From SLHU01 sp009929975 (GTDB lineage: Bacteria; Bacillota; Clostridia; Saccharofermentanales; UBA5734), in assembly GCA_040776905.1 (NCBI GenBank), contig JAXGZQ010000001.1, positions 806,001-870,000 of the forward strand: a stretch of DNA of 64,000 nucleotides. Direction: 5' to 3'. Positions 44,403 through 53,476 of this stretch are shown here, piece after piece; position 1 is the first letter of the stretch, and each line of letters starts with the position of its first letter. The position numbers and the translations under genes were made by a program. The notes beneath the pieces were generated by a model. The model searched no databases. It had not been told where the DNA came from and was given only the letters and a program-made list of their open reading frames with translations.

Positions 44403-45500
44403 CTACTGCTCATCTTCCGGCTCCGGCGCACGGGCACCAAAGCTTTTCAAGTAGCCATACTGTTCAATCTCCCGATGCTGGGCGGCCGCCATTTCATCGT
44501 AGCGGTTCACTTTTTTCTCCCAGACCGCACTGAGCCGCGGATCATTGCGATGATCTTCCAGATTATAGGCAGCCTGCAGAAGCGGACCGAAATAATGAGA
44601 CATCTTCTCAGCGCCGCTCAGATTAAGATGAAGTCCGCTGTCATACGTGTCCTGCGTAAAATCGAGTCCGATGTCATCAATTACTTCGAGAAAGTTGATG
44701 TACATCAGCTGATGTTCGTCCGCGTAGACCCGCATCTGTTCATCCCACTGATCATACCAGTATGGGTAGAGGCTGGGAGCTTTAATCAGGACCAGTTCGA
44801 TATCATGCTGTTCACACAGTTCGACCATTTTATCCAGATAGGCATAGGCACGATCACCAAACTGGTAATCCGGCAGCGGTCGTCCAACCGGAACGTTTTC
44901 CGCCGGACGGACATCGGCCCGCATCAGGAAACCATTATGTGCGACCGGGTCGCGGCGGAACAGATATCTGACATCCTCACTGGTCAGTTCACTCCAGCGG
45001 GCTTTATAGCGAAGCAGTGGAAAAAAATAAGAGATCAGGCTCTCATCTTCGGTCATCGACGCCATCGCGGAACGGATCTTCGGCAGACCGAGCCGCATCC
45101 CGTCAATATTCAGCCGATTATACGGCTCGCTCTGCGGCTGGTCATACTGCATGCCGAGCGCACTGAAAATAACAACCCGCGGTGTTTCATAACGGAGAAT
45201 TTCCTCCAGCATATGGTAAGACTGCCAGATCAGCTGCTGGCCGCTGCCACTGATGTAGCTGGTCAGGCCATATTCCCGCCATAACGTGATCGGTGAGAAA
45301 TTTTCATAAACCTCACAGTCACCGATGAAAATGATATCGTTATCGCCGGTGTTCTCATAATACTCAGCAATTAATGCTCCTTCGGGAATTTCCGACATAT
45401 ATTTCGGCATGACCAGCTCCTGCAGAACCAGCAGGATGCTGATCAGCAGGACGATCGCGACAAGATATCGAAAAAAGGTTCCTGTTCTCTTTTTTGTCAT
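44403..45500 (-). CDS. SGNH-hydrolase-like membrane-anchored protein (DltD/AlgX-like role)
   Basis: A 365-residue protein with one N-terminal transmembrane helix (about 11-28) and an extracellular SGNH-like domain. The block I region reads IIFIGDCEVYENFSP, with Cys where SGNH enzymes have the Ser nucleophile; the C-terminal catalytic Asp-x-x-His type motif is DSGLHLNLSGAEKM. Such proteins accompany MBOAT acyltransferases (DltB-DltD, AlgI-AlgX) and pass the acyl group to a surface polymer. It begins 10 bases after the MBOAT gene. Confidence 0.75.
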   Translation of the reverse strand: MTKKRTGTFFRYLVAIVLLISILLVLQELVMPKYMSEIPEGALIAEYYENTGDNDIIFIGDCEVYENFSPITLWREYGLTSYISGSGQQLIWQSYHMLEEILRYETPRVVIFSALGMQYDQPQSEPYNRLNIDGMRLGLPKIRSAMASMTEDESLISYFFPLLRYKARWSELTSEDVRYLFRRDPVAHNGFLMRADVRPAENVPVGRPLPDYQFGDRAYAYLDKMVELCEQHDIELVLIKAPSLYPYWYDQWDEQMRVYADEHQLMYINFLEVIDDIGLDFTQDTYDSGLHLNLSGAEKMSHYFGPLLQAAYNLEDHRNDPRLSAVWEKKVNRYDEMAAAQHREIEQYGYLKSFGARAPEPEDEQ

Positions 45501-45510
45501 TCAAATGCTC

Positions 45511-47103
45511 CTAGAACTGATTATAGATAAATTGAGTCGAGTCGTAACCGATACCATAAGCGCCAAACAGCAGAATCGCGATCAGCAGCAATGAGTAAAG
45601 CGCGTAGCGCAGCGCGAACGGCCGCTGCCGGATGCGTTCACGTACACCGCCGGACCGCTGTACCAGACTGACGACGGCCAACAGCACAATTCCCGCCAGA
45701 AGAACCAGGTAGTCCGCCCGGTTCAGACCCAGCTGCAGCAGCGACCCATCTGTAAAGACCTCAAGCTTGAACCGGGTGAAGACAGACGTGTACATGCTCA
45801 GGGCTGTACCGATATCCCGGTAGATGTCAAAGATTCGAATTGAACACATGATCCAGAACATACGAGTCACCTGGAACAGGCGGAACCAGGTGGTTTGCTG
45901 CACAGAAAACCGGGCATGGAACCGGCGGTACAGCGGAATCATTTCCTGAGATACAAGAATGACCAGGCAATTGGCCATTCCCCAGGCGACGAAATTCCAG
46001 CTCGCGCCGTGCCAGATTCCGGTCGTCAGCCAGACCAGAATGGTTGCCAGATAGACGGGCAGCCGCTTACCGACCGCGTCACCAAGATGTTTACGTGCCC
46101 AGCCGGACAGACGCAGCATCGGCTGACTGACCGAGATCGGATAAAAGAGGTATTCCTTGAACCAGGTGCCCAGTGTGATATGCCAGCGGCGCCAGTATTC
46201 GGTGATGGATTTCGCGAAAAACGGCCGCTGGAAATTCTCAGTCACCTTAATGCCCAGCATCTGGGCGATGCCGATGGTGATATCGATTCCACCGGTAAAA
46301 TCAGCATACAGCTGAACCGCGTAATAGACCATGGCAATCAGGACATAGCTGCCCTGATATTGTTGCGGGTCACCGATGATTGTTGAGACCGCGACCACAA
46401 TCCGGTCGGCAATGACCATTTTCTTAAAATAGCCCCAGAGAATTCGCTGCAGACCATAGCTGACGGCCTGCCGGTCGAATCCGTGCGGCTGGTACAGCGA
46501 CTGCGCCAGATCATCGTATCGGCTGATCGGTCCTTGAATCAATTGGGGAAAGAACGAAACAAACAGCGCCAGACGGAAGATATTACGTTCTGCAGGGTAC
46601 TTGCCGCGGTGGACATCAATCACATAGCCCATACTCTGGAATGTATAAAAAGAGATACCGAGCGGCAGGGCGAGATTCATGAATGTTAAGGTTTTTCCGC
46701 TGCCAAAGACCTGCAGCAGCGCATTGATATTGCCGATTGTGAAATTTCCGTATTTCAAAACACCGAGCAGGCCGAAATTAATCAGCAGGCACAGCAGCAG
46801 CCAGCGCCAGCGGACTGATCTTGCCTTATCACGGAAACTGCGTTTTTCCTGGCGGGACAGGCCGGCCTGATGCTCACTGAACCACTGTTTTTCCCGATCA
46901 CGCAGCCGCTGCAGCTGCCGGCCGATCAGATAAGTGGATCCGGTCGTTATGAGCAGATAGGCCATGAACTGCAGACCGGCAAAACTGTAGAACAGATAAC
47001 TGGCGGCCAGCAGCAGCATCCATTGATACCGCTTTGGAATCAGATAATAGGCAGCAAATAGCAATCCCAGAAACAGGATAAACTCAAACGATACAAAACT
47101 CAT
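45511..47103 (-). CDS. MBOAT-family O-acyltransferase (DltB/AlgI type)
   Basis: A 530-residue multi-pass membrane protein. The cytosolic re-entrant motif SITEYWRRWHITLGTWFKEYLFYPI and the catalytic His in TTGIWHGASWNFVAWG are hallmarks of the family. YFKKMVIADR and FPQLIQGPISRYDDL are further conserved stretches. It is inferred to move an acyl or aminoacyl group from the carrier protein across the membrane to an extracellular acceptor. 23 bases separate it from the acyl carrier protein gene. Confidence 0.92.
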   Translation of the reverse strand: MSFVSFEFILFLGLLFAAYYLIPKRYQWMLLLAASYLFYSFAGLQFMAYLLITTGSTYLIGRQLQRLRDREKQWFSEHQAGLSRQEKRSFRDKARSVRWRWLLLCLLINFGLLGVLKYGNFTIGNINALLQVFGSGKTLTFMNLALPLGISFYTFQSMGYVIDVHRGKYPAERNIFRLALFVSFFPQLIQGPISRYDDLAQSLYQPHGFDRQAVSYGLQRILWGYFKKMVIADRIVVAVSTIIGDPQQYQGSYVLIAMVYYAVQLYADFTGGIDITIGIAQMLGIKVTENFQRPFFAKSITEYWRRWHITLGTWFKEYLFYPISVSQPMLRLSGWARKHLGDAVGKRLPVYLATILVWLTTGIWHGASWNFVAWGMANCLVILVSQEMIPLYRRFHARFSVQQTTWFRLFQVTRMFWIMCSIRIFDIYRDIGTALSMYTSVFTRFKLEVFTDGSLLQLGLNRADYLVLLAGIVLLAVVSLVQRSGGVRERIRQRPFALRYALYSLLLIAILLFGAYGIGYDSTQFIYNQF

Positions 47104-47126
47104 CCACGACTCCTCATCGCAAGTGA

Positions 47127-47363
47127 TTACTCATCAAGCAGCCGTGAGACCATCGCGGCCAGAGCCGGCGCCGAATTGAAATTCTCCGGTACGATCTCAT
47201 TGGCGGGAATGGTCACATCAAACTCATTGCTCATTTCCGCGATCAGTGTCACGATATCGAATGAGTCGAGGATCTTATCATCGATCAATGTCTGATGTGA
47301 CGTGAAGTCAACATCCGGGTGCATTTCACTGAGAATTTCCATAATATCATCAACGAGTGCCAT
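47127..47363 (-). CDS. acyl carrier protein (DltC-like)
   Basis: A 78-residue carrier protein, the same length as typical DltC. The phosphopantetheine attachment Ser is in KILDSFDIVTLI near residue 37. It overlaps the end of the adenylation gene by 14 bases. Inferred to carry the activated amino acid to the MBOAT protein. Confidence 0.9.
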   Translation of the reverse strand: MALVDDIMEILSEMHPDVDFTSHQTLIDDKILDSFDIVTLIAEMSNEFDVTIPANEIVPENFNSAPALAAMVSRLLDE

Positions 47364-48915
47364 GTTTCTCCTCTTTCTCCCCGGCCGGGCTTTTCCGGTC
47401 AGGCTTTGTCTGATCCAGCAGTCGGCGCAGCGACTGCCGGTCGATCTTCCGGTTGCTCGTCAGGGGCATGGTGTCAAGCTGGCGGACCACATTCGGCAGC
47501 ATGTATCGGGGCAGCCGGCCGCGCAGAAACCGGCTAACATCAGCGGCCGGGGCCGAACCAACATAAAAGAGCCAGATTTTCTGCTTATCATGATCATACA
47601 GGCAGCCAGTATGCTCGACACCGCTGTACATGCCGGCGATGACTTCAATCTCACCCAGTTCTATCCGATGCCCCATATGCTTGATCTGCTGATCCAGCCG
47701 GGACATGAAAACCAGTTCGCCCCGTTCATTCAGCCGCCCCAGGTCACCGGTACGATAGATCAGTTCAGTGTAGGCATCGTTGAGCGGGTTCTGGACAAAG
47801 GCGGCCTGTGTTTTTTCAGGATCACGATAATATCCCATGGTCAAAGAGGTCCCGCGGATGCAGATCTCTCCGGGCTGACCAGGGGCCGGGATCTTCTGAT
47901 GTTCATCAAGCAGAAGGATTTCGGTATTCGGGAAGGGGCGGCCGATCGGAATGACTTCATTCAGTTGAAATTCCCGGTCAACTTCATAATAACAGCAGAC
48001 ACCCGTCGTCTCCGTCGGACCATACAAATTGATAAAGCGGGCCTCCGGCAGGGCCTGGCGCCATCGGTTGAACTGCTTGATCGGAAAGACTTCGCTGGCG
48101 AAGGCGATTGTCTTCAGATGCTCCGGTAACAGCTGCTCGAGAACGCCCAGCCCGGATACCATGGTCAGGGCGGAGACGACCCAGCAGATCGTGTTGATCC
48201 GATGCGTATTGAGATACTCGACCAGACGGAGCGGAAACATGAACAGCTGCTTCGGAATAATATAGGTGGTCGCGCCGAATTTTAAGGTCGGGATGATTTC
48301 CTTGAGACAGGCATCGAAATACAACGGGGTCTGATTGCCGAATACCGTATCCGGGCCAAAATCGAGAAGTTCGGACAAGGTTTCAACATAACGGATCACC
48401 GATCGATGATTGGCGATGACGCCTTTGGGAATGCCGGTCGATCCTGATGTGAAGACGATATAAGCCGGATCGGTATCAATCGCGCGGGTCTGCCTGTCAG
48501 CCAGCCGGTCTGCGTCTTCCGCGGCCAGGATCATCTCATTATAATGATACATCGCACTGTCCGGTGACAATTCCGCCGCCAGTTCACATGTCGAGTCATC
48601 ACAGATCAGAGCCTTTGGCCGCAATTCGCGTAAAATCAGTTCGATCCGGTGAGCCGGCATTTCCTGATCGAGCGCGACATAATAACAACCGGCGTACAGT
48701 ACACCGAAAAAGGCGACGATCGGCCGGGGGCCTCGCGCCATGAAGACGACAACCGGTTCACGGTCATGCCCGTGAGCTGACAAAAATGAGCCGATACGCC
48801 TTGCCTGTTCCCGTGTTTCGTGAAATGTCAGACTGGTCTCGCCATCGCTGAACGCCAGTTTTTCCGGCACCCGCTGTACGATCATATCAAGATATTCCAT
48901 CAGATGTTTCTGCAT
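47350..48915 (-). CDS. amino-acid adenylation enzyme (DltA-like)
   Basis: A 521-residue stand-alone adenylation domain. Core motifs are visible: A3 YIVFTSGSTGIPKGV, A4 YFDACLKEI with the Asp that binds the substrate amino group, A5 NLYGPTETTGVC, A7 YRTGDLGRL, and A10 NRKIDR with the catalytic Lys. It should activate an amino acid with ATP and load it on the carrier protein encoded just downstream. The A4 Asp supports an alpha-amino acid, but the residue after it differs from the DltA block, so D-alanine cannot be assumed. AAGGAG lies about 12 bases before the ATG, a long spacing. Confidence 0.85.
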   Translation of the reverse strand: MQKHLMEYLDMIVQRVPEKLAFSDGETSLTFHETREQARRIGSFLSAHGHDREPVVVFMARGPRPIVAFFGVLYAGCYYVALDQEMPAHRIELILRELRPKALICDDSTCELAAELSPDSAMYHYNEMILAAEDADRLADRQTRAIDTDPAYIVFTSGSTGIPKGVIANHRSVIRYVETLSELLDFGPDTVFGNQTPLYFDACLKEIIPTLKFGATTYIIPKQLFMFPLRLVEYLNTHRINTICWVVSALTMVSGLGVLEQLLPEHLKTIAFASEVFPIKQFNRWRQALPEARFINLYGPTETTGVCCYYEVDREFQLNEVIPIGRPFPNTEILLLDEHQKIPAPGQPGEICIRGTSLTMGYYRDPEKTQAAFVQNPLNDAYTELIYRTGDLGRLNERGELVFMSRLDQQIKHMGHRIELGEIEVIAGMYSGVEHTGCLYDHDKQKIWLFYVGSAPAADVSRFLRGRLPRYMLPNVVRQLDTMPLTSNRKIDRQSLRRLLDQTKPDRKSPAGEKEEKHGTR

Positions 48916-48950
48916 GCAGTCTGTTATCTCCTTAAGCTGTAGGTTTTTCT

Positions 48951-49694
48951 TCAGGACACGATCAGCGATTCGTGATCGTCTCTCAGCGCAGCTCCGCTGG
49001 CAATCACCGCGGCCCGGGCCAATATTCCCATCGCGTCATGAAAACCCGGCCCCAGTGTCCGGCGCATCTGAACCACAGATAATTCCGTGCAGCCGAGAAC
49101 AATGGTCTGGGCTCCTTTTTGCCGCAGCGCGCCGCTGATCTCTGTGAGTTTTTGCCGGTCAACCGGCCGTTCTGCCTTGACCTGGTCATAGATGATGTTC
49201 ATCAGGTCCTGTTGATGGACCGCGTCTGGCAGAACAATGGCCAAACCGGCTTCATCAGCCGCGCTTTGAAACAGTCGGCTGCTGACGGTTCCATCCGTCG
49301 CCAGCAGTCCGATTTTTTCGAATGATTGGTTCCTCAGGTAGCGGACGGTCTCCCCGACCAGATGAATGACCGGAATCGGCAGCGCTGTACTGAGCTGATC
49401 GTAGAAGTAGTGGGCGGTAATACAGGGGATCGCGATCCTGTCCGCACCGAGGGCAGCCAGCATACGTCCCGCTTCAATCAGGGCGGGAACCGGACTGACC
49501 GCATGGTCCGGATCAAGAATATAGCGGGTCCGGTCAGGAATTTCCGGATGGCTGTGGATCATTACCTGCAAATGATCCTGATCAGCCGAGGCATCGGTCA
49601 TACGGACGACCTGCTCATAAAAGCTGGCCGTCGCCAGGGGGCCGAGACCGCCGATCACACCGAGAATCTGCTTTGAGCGGCCGCGTACTGTCAT
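48951..49694 (-). CDS. Asp/Glu racemase-family protein
   Basis: A 247-residue cofactor-independent racemase. The N-terminus is ILGVIGGLGPLATASFYEQV. The two catalytic Cys are in IAIPCITAHYF and VLGCTELS; the first motif has Ile where most relatives have Asn (PCNTAH). The family interconverts L- and D-aspartate, glutamate or other amino acids by a two-base mechanism. The start overlaps the transglutaminase-like gene by four bases and the adenylation gene follows after 35 bases, which suggests it makes the D-amino acid used by the operon. Confidence 0.82.
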   Translation of the reverse strand: MTVRGRSKQILGVIGGLGPLATASFYEQVVRMTDASADQDHLQVMIHSHPEIPDRTRYILDPDHAVSPVPALIEAGRMLAALGADRIAIPCITAHYFYDQLSTALPIPVIHLVGETVRYLRNQSFEKIGLLATDGTVSSRLFQSAADEAGLAIVLPDAVHQQDLMNIIYDQVKAERPVDRQKLTEISGALRQKGAQTIVLGCTELSVVQMRRTLGPGFHDAMGILARAAVIASGAALRDDHESLIVS

Positions 49695-50977
49695 GGCCGG
49701 GCCTCCGGCGTCGCCGGATATTTTTCCGGGTCCCAGACATGGCTGCCACGATGTTCATCTGAATAGGCAGTGATCTCAGCGTCGGTCAGCATGAAGAACT
49801 CACCGCCGCCGACACGGGGCGTCGTGTCAAAATGATACCAGCCATACCCGAGATTGATCAGGCTCCAGAAATGGCCTTCATCGGTACGGATCACATCAAT
49901 CGACTCGATCCCGGCTCTGGTCAGCAGAATCTTCGCCGTCGCGAAATAGTTGAAACAGTCGCCATATGCTTCGGTTATGCCATGGTGGGCAGCATTGATC
50001 CAACTGGATTTATCGGATTCATTGACATAGCGAATGTGGCCCCGCGTCCAGTGATAAATCGCTTCAGCCCTGGCCTCAGGCGTCATGTCAGGGGTCAGGA
50101 TGTCGGTCAGAATCTGGTCAGCGAGATCGTCAACAACCGCCGGGTCTACACTGCCGGGCACCGGCTCGACCACCGTGATCGTCGCGCTGACCTGAGTTTT
50201 GTTTCCGGCCTTGTCCGCCGCGATATAGTGAACCGGATAGGTGCCGGGTACACGCAGATTGACCTGGCTGTTGTCTATGATCAGCTCAGGCTCGACATCC
50301 CGGTTATCGGAAACGGTGACGCCCTGCCGGTAGGCAACGGTCGAGCCGGCAAACACCGTCTGGCTCTCCACGCCTTCAATAAGAGGGGGCTGTGTATCTT
50401 CATACAGCGTCAACACAGCGGTGAGCACGGTCTGATTGCCGCCGAGATCCGTCAGGACGATGTCCACCGGCTGATCGCCGATCACCGAGAGGTCAGGGGC
50501 CCGCGCATAAGCGATCTCAACCGAGGTCGCGTCCTGAACATCCTCAACAAAGTCCGCCGCGGCAAACGGCTCATCAAGCCAGAAAGCCCGATTGACCGCC
50601 CGTCCGGTCGGCGCGGTCGTGTCTGAGACTTTGACAACGGTATCATAGGTATGCTGATTGACCGCGACGCGCAGTGGATAATAACCGGGCACATGCGTAT
50701 TCACGCTGGCCGGATCTGACAGCCAGCGGGCTTCTGCCGCCGGATCAAGCAGGAAATCGCCGAGATCAAGGGATTCCTTGCCGGCTTCAATGACCACGGA
50801 CGCCTCAACCAGCGCTGGTTTGGGGCTGAGCCACGGCTGAACCCGCGGACCGATATACAGCGCCAGAGTGACAAGCACCAGCGTGCCGGTCAGAAAGATC
50901 AGGATCCGGTCAATATGCGGCCGTCGTTTTCGTCGGCCACTGAATTGATTTTTTTCTCGTCTACTACTCATTGTCAT
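49691..50977 (-). CDS. membrane-anchored transglutaminase-like protein with Ig-like repeats
   Basis: A 428-residue protein: basic N-terminus, one transmembrane helix (about 25-43), then two or three Ig-like/cadherin-like segments (DTTAPTGRAV..., VKVSD-type and TQPPLIEGV...AGNKTQVSATITV). The transglutaminase-like core at the C-terminus has the triad Cys in YGDCFNYFATAK, His in GHFWSLINLG and Asp in WYHFDTTP. The active domain faces outside and could cross-link or cleave peptides in the wall. First gene of the operon; its ribosome site is weak (ACGAG) compared with its neighbours. Confidence 0.82.
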   Translation of the reverse strand: MTMSSRREKNQFSGRRKRRPHIDRILIFLTGTLVLVTLALYIGPRVQPWLSPKPALVEASVVIEAGKESLDLGDFLLDPAAEARWLSDPASVNTHVPGYYPLRVAVNQHTYDTVVKVSDTTAPTGRAVNRAFWLDEPFAAADFVEDVQDATSVEIAYARAPDLSVIGDQPVDIVLTDLGGNQTVLTAVLTLYEDTQPPLIEGVESQTVFAGSTVAYRQGVTVSDNRDVEPELIIDNSQVNLRVPGTYPVHYIAADKAGNKTQVSATITVVEPVPGSVDPAVVDDLADQILTDILTPDMTPEARAEAIYHWTRGHIRYVNESDKSSWINAAHHGITEAYGDCFNYFATAKILLTRAGIESIDVIRTDEGHFWSLINLGYGWYHFDTTPRVGGGEFFMLTDAEITAYSDEHRGSHVWDPEKYPATPEARP

Positions 50978-51117
50978 CTCGTTTCATACCATGCTGATGC
51001 CGCAATGACGACCAGCCTGAAACTCGAGGAGGCGTCATCTGCTGTCTTTATACGAGGAATCTGCCATAAATGTTCCTGATGCCAGCAGGGTGCGCCAGGA
51101 TCAGACACATATAGGCT

Positions 51118-51146
51118 ATTTTATCGCGCATTGGCTAAAATGACAA
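51118..51146 (-). promoter_or_regulatory. sigma-A promoter of the transglutaminase-racemase-dlt-like operon
   Basis: TTGTCA and TAAAAT on the minus strand are separated by exactly 17 bases, about 140 bases before the first start codon. No further gene lies between. Confidence 0.65.
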
Positions 51147-51180
51147 TGAAACCATATTACGATCTGGTCACAATGATCAA

Positions 51181-52041
51181 TCAGGTGATTTCGCCATCCG
51201 ATCCTGACCGTTGCGACACCGCCTCTTGCAGTAAACGGATTTCCCGGGCATAGCCATCGTTCTCATTGGGTGTTTCCAGATAGAAGGGCAGGCGGCGCAG
51301 AGCCGGGTGTGTGATCAGCCGGACCAGCGCTTCCAGTCCGATCTCACCTTCACCGATCCGGGCATGCCGGTCTTTATGGCTGTCCAGTGGGGTCATGCTG
51401 TCATTCAGGTGAATCGCCTTCAGGCGCGGCAGACCGACAATCCGGTCGAACTCAGCCAATACACCTTCCAGATTCTCCGCGACATCGTAGCCGGCAGCAT
51501 AGAGATGGCAGGTATCAAGACAGACGCCAAGTCGCTCGCCCAGCTGCGCCCGGTCGATGATCATCCGCAGTTCTTCAAAGCGGCCTCCGACCTCGCTGCC
51601 GCGGCCGGACATGCCCTCGAGCAGAATGATGACGGGGTGGTCCGGCTGCTGAACCTGATCGAGCATCTGTGCGATCAGGTTGACGCCAGTGTCAATGCCC
51701 TGTCCGACATGGCTGCCGGGATGAAAATTATACAGCACACCGGGAATCGGCCGGATCCGCTCCAGATCATCACGCATCAGATCCGCGGCCAGTTGGCGCA
51801 GCTGCGGATCGGCCGAACACGGATTCATGGTATAGGGCGCATGCGCCAGAACCGGCGCGAATCCATGTTCATCCAGCAAAGCGCACAGTGCTGACATATC
51901 CGCAGGGTCAATCGCCTTGGCCTTGCTTCCCCTGGGATTGCGCGAGAAAAACTGAAAGGTATTGGCACCGATGTCCAGAGCTTCCCTGGCCATATTGGCA
52001 TAGCCGCGAGATACCGATAAATGACAGCCGATATTGAGCAT
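51181..52041 (-). CDS. nfo: deoxyribonuclease IV (AP endonuclease family 2)
   Basis: A 286-residue DNA repair enzyme. Signature stretches are IGCHLSVSRGYANMAREA at the N-terminus, GVCLDTCHLYAAGYD and LNDSMTPLDSHKDRHARIGEG, which supply the His, Asp and Glu ligands of the trinuclear zinc site. It nicks DNA at abasic sites. AGGAGG precedes the ATG. It converges neither with nor overlaps other genes and ends about 35 bases from the operon promoter on its 3' side. Confidence 0.95.
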   Translation of the reverse strand: MLNIGCHLSVSRGYANMAREALDIGANTFQFFSRNPRGSKAKAIDPADMSALCALLDEHGFAPVLAHAPYTMNPCSADPQLRQLAADLMRDDLERIRPIPGVLYNFHPGSHVGQGIDTGVNLIAQMLDQVQQPDHPVIILLEGMSGRGSEVGGRFEELRMIIDRAQLGERLGVCLDTCHLYAAGYDVAENLEGVLAEFDRIVGLPRLKAIHLNDSMTPLDSHKDRHARIGEGEIGLEALVRLITHPALRRLPFYLETPNENDGYAREIRLLQEAVSQRSGSDGEIT

Positions 52042-52172
52042 GATGACCTCCTGGACCGCTTGATGATTCTTATCCTGATCACCTGATTATATCGCTGATC
52101 GCAGAAATGGTCATCTTCTGCCGAAAGCATACTGTTCATGCTACAATGAATTTTGTATCGGAGGTGCCGGGT

Positions 52173-53399
52173 TTGAAGAAATCAGGATGGTTCAACCGAA
52201 AAAATAAAACCAGTTTTCTTGCGGCCGCTGTTATGGTCAGCCTGCTGATTTCCCTGTGTGTTCTGACCGCCTGTAAGCCTGCTATATCAAGCGAAATAAC
52301 AGCGCCTGGCCAGACGTCCAGCGATAAAGCGGCTCCTGCCCGGACGACTGAACCTGCCGCCTCTCCGACCCCACAGCCCCCGCGCAGCCGTCCGGCGCTG
52401 ATCGGAACCAGTCCTCTGACTGCCGTGATCGGACAGCCCGTCAGCCTGCTCGCCGGGGTTCATGCCAGCGACACGGTTGACGGCAGCCTGAATGACCAGA
52501 TCAATATCAGCGGGATCGTTGACTGGCTGACGCCGGGAACCTACGAACTGAACTATTCCGTCAGCAACAGCGCCGGCCTGCGCCAGGACGCGGTCCGCAC
52601 GGTCACCGTTCAAGACCCATATGCTGATCTGCGGGCCGCCAACCAGATTGAGGCCAGTCCCGATCCTGATATCCAGAGGCTGCTGGCGCTGACTCTCGAT
52701 CAGCTCGGATCCCTGACCGGCCAGATCGGCCTGGTTTTTGAAGAACTCGACAGCGGCCGCTATTTTACGATCAATGACCAGCGGCAGTTCCGCTCCGCCA
52801 GTACCGCGAAGCTTTTTGTCGTCATGGCTCTGTATGAAGAGATCGCGGCCGGCCGTCTGGCGATTGATCAGACCATGACCTACACACAGGCTGACTATGA
52901 AGGCGGCTCCGGCCTTCTCCAGGAGATGGATCTCAGCCAGAGCTATTCACTCGGCACACTGGCTGATTACGCGATCCGCTATTCAGACAACATCGCCTTC
53001 CACATGATCATACGCATCGTCGGGCGTGATCGTGTCTATGACTACTATGAGTCCGTCATCGGCCATCCGACCAACCGTTCCCACACCGAAATGAGCGCGG
53101 CTGATGCCGGCCGATTGCTGCGCCATCTGTATCAGTCGGATAATCCGTGGTTCGCTCACATGCTCGATGTGATGCGTAAAACGGTTTTTGAACAGGCAAT
53201 CCCCGGATTATTGCCGCCCGGAACCGTGTCCAATAAGATCGGCTTCTACGCGGAATATTTCCATGACGCGGCGATTGTCCACGACCCCCGCGGTGCGTAT
53301 ATCCTGACCATCTTTACCAGGGACATCCTGGTTGAAAGCGGACGTGAACCGGCTGAACTGCTGGCTGAACTGTCTCTGATGATCAATCGTCAGCGCTGA
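52173..53399 (+). CDS. class-A-beta-lactamase-like serine hydrolase, lipoprotein
   Basis: About 408 residues from a TTG start that has GGAGG upstream; the frame is open 22 codons earlier but lacks such a site. A signal peptide ends in lipobox VLTAC, followed by a Pro/Thr-rich linker and an Ig-like segment (TVDGSLNDQINISG...). The catalytic domain has SASTAKLFVV (Ser-x-x-Lys), IRYSDN (SDN motif) and NKIGFY where beta-lactamases have KTG. The altered last motif suggests a peptidoglycan-related hydrolase or DD-peptidase relative more than an antibiotic-degrading enzyme. Confidence 0.8.
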   Translation: MKKSGWFNRKNKTSFLAAAVMVSLLISLCVLTACKPAISSEITAPGQTSSDKAAPARTTEPAASPTPQPPRSRPALIGTSPLTAVIGQPVSLLAGVHASDTVDGSLNDQINISGIVDWLTPGTYELNYSVSNSAGLRQDAVRTVTVQDPYADLRAANQIEASPDPDIQRLLALTLDQLGSLTGQIGLVFEELDSGRYFTINDQRQFRSASTAKLFVVMALYEEIAAGRLAIDQTMTYTQADYEGGSGLLQEMDLSQSYSLGTLADYAIRYSDNIAFHMIIRIVGRDRVYDYYESVIGHPTNRSHTEMSAADAGRLLRHLYQSDNPWFAHMLDVMRKTVFEQAIPGLLPPGTVSNKIGFYAEYFHDAAIVHDPRGAYILTIFTRDILVESGREPAELLAELSLMINRQR

Positions 53400-53476
53400 G
53401 TCTGCCAACGATTCGTTTCCTCTGATATACTGAAATCACAGATCCCTGACCGCCGGATCTGAGAGGGAGGTCAACC

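Noticed and set aside
52173..53399. True class A beta-lactamase.
   Set aside because: The SxxK and SDN motifs are present, but the KTG motif reads KIG and there is an added Ig-like region, so antibiotic hydrolysis is not supported.
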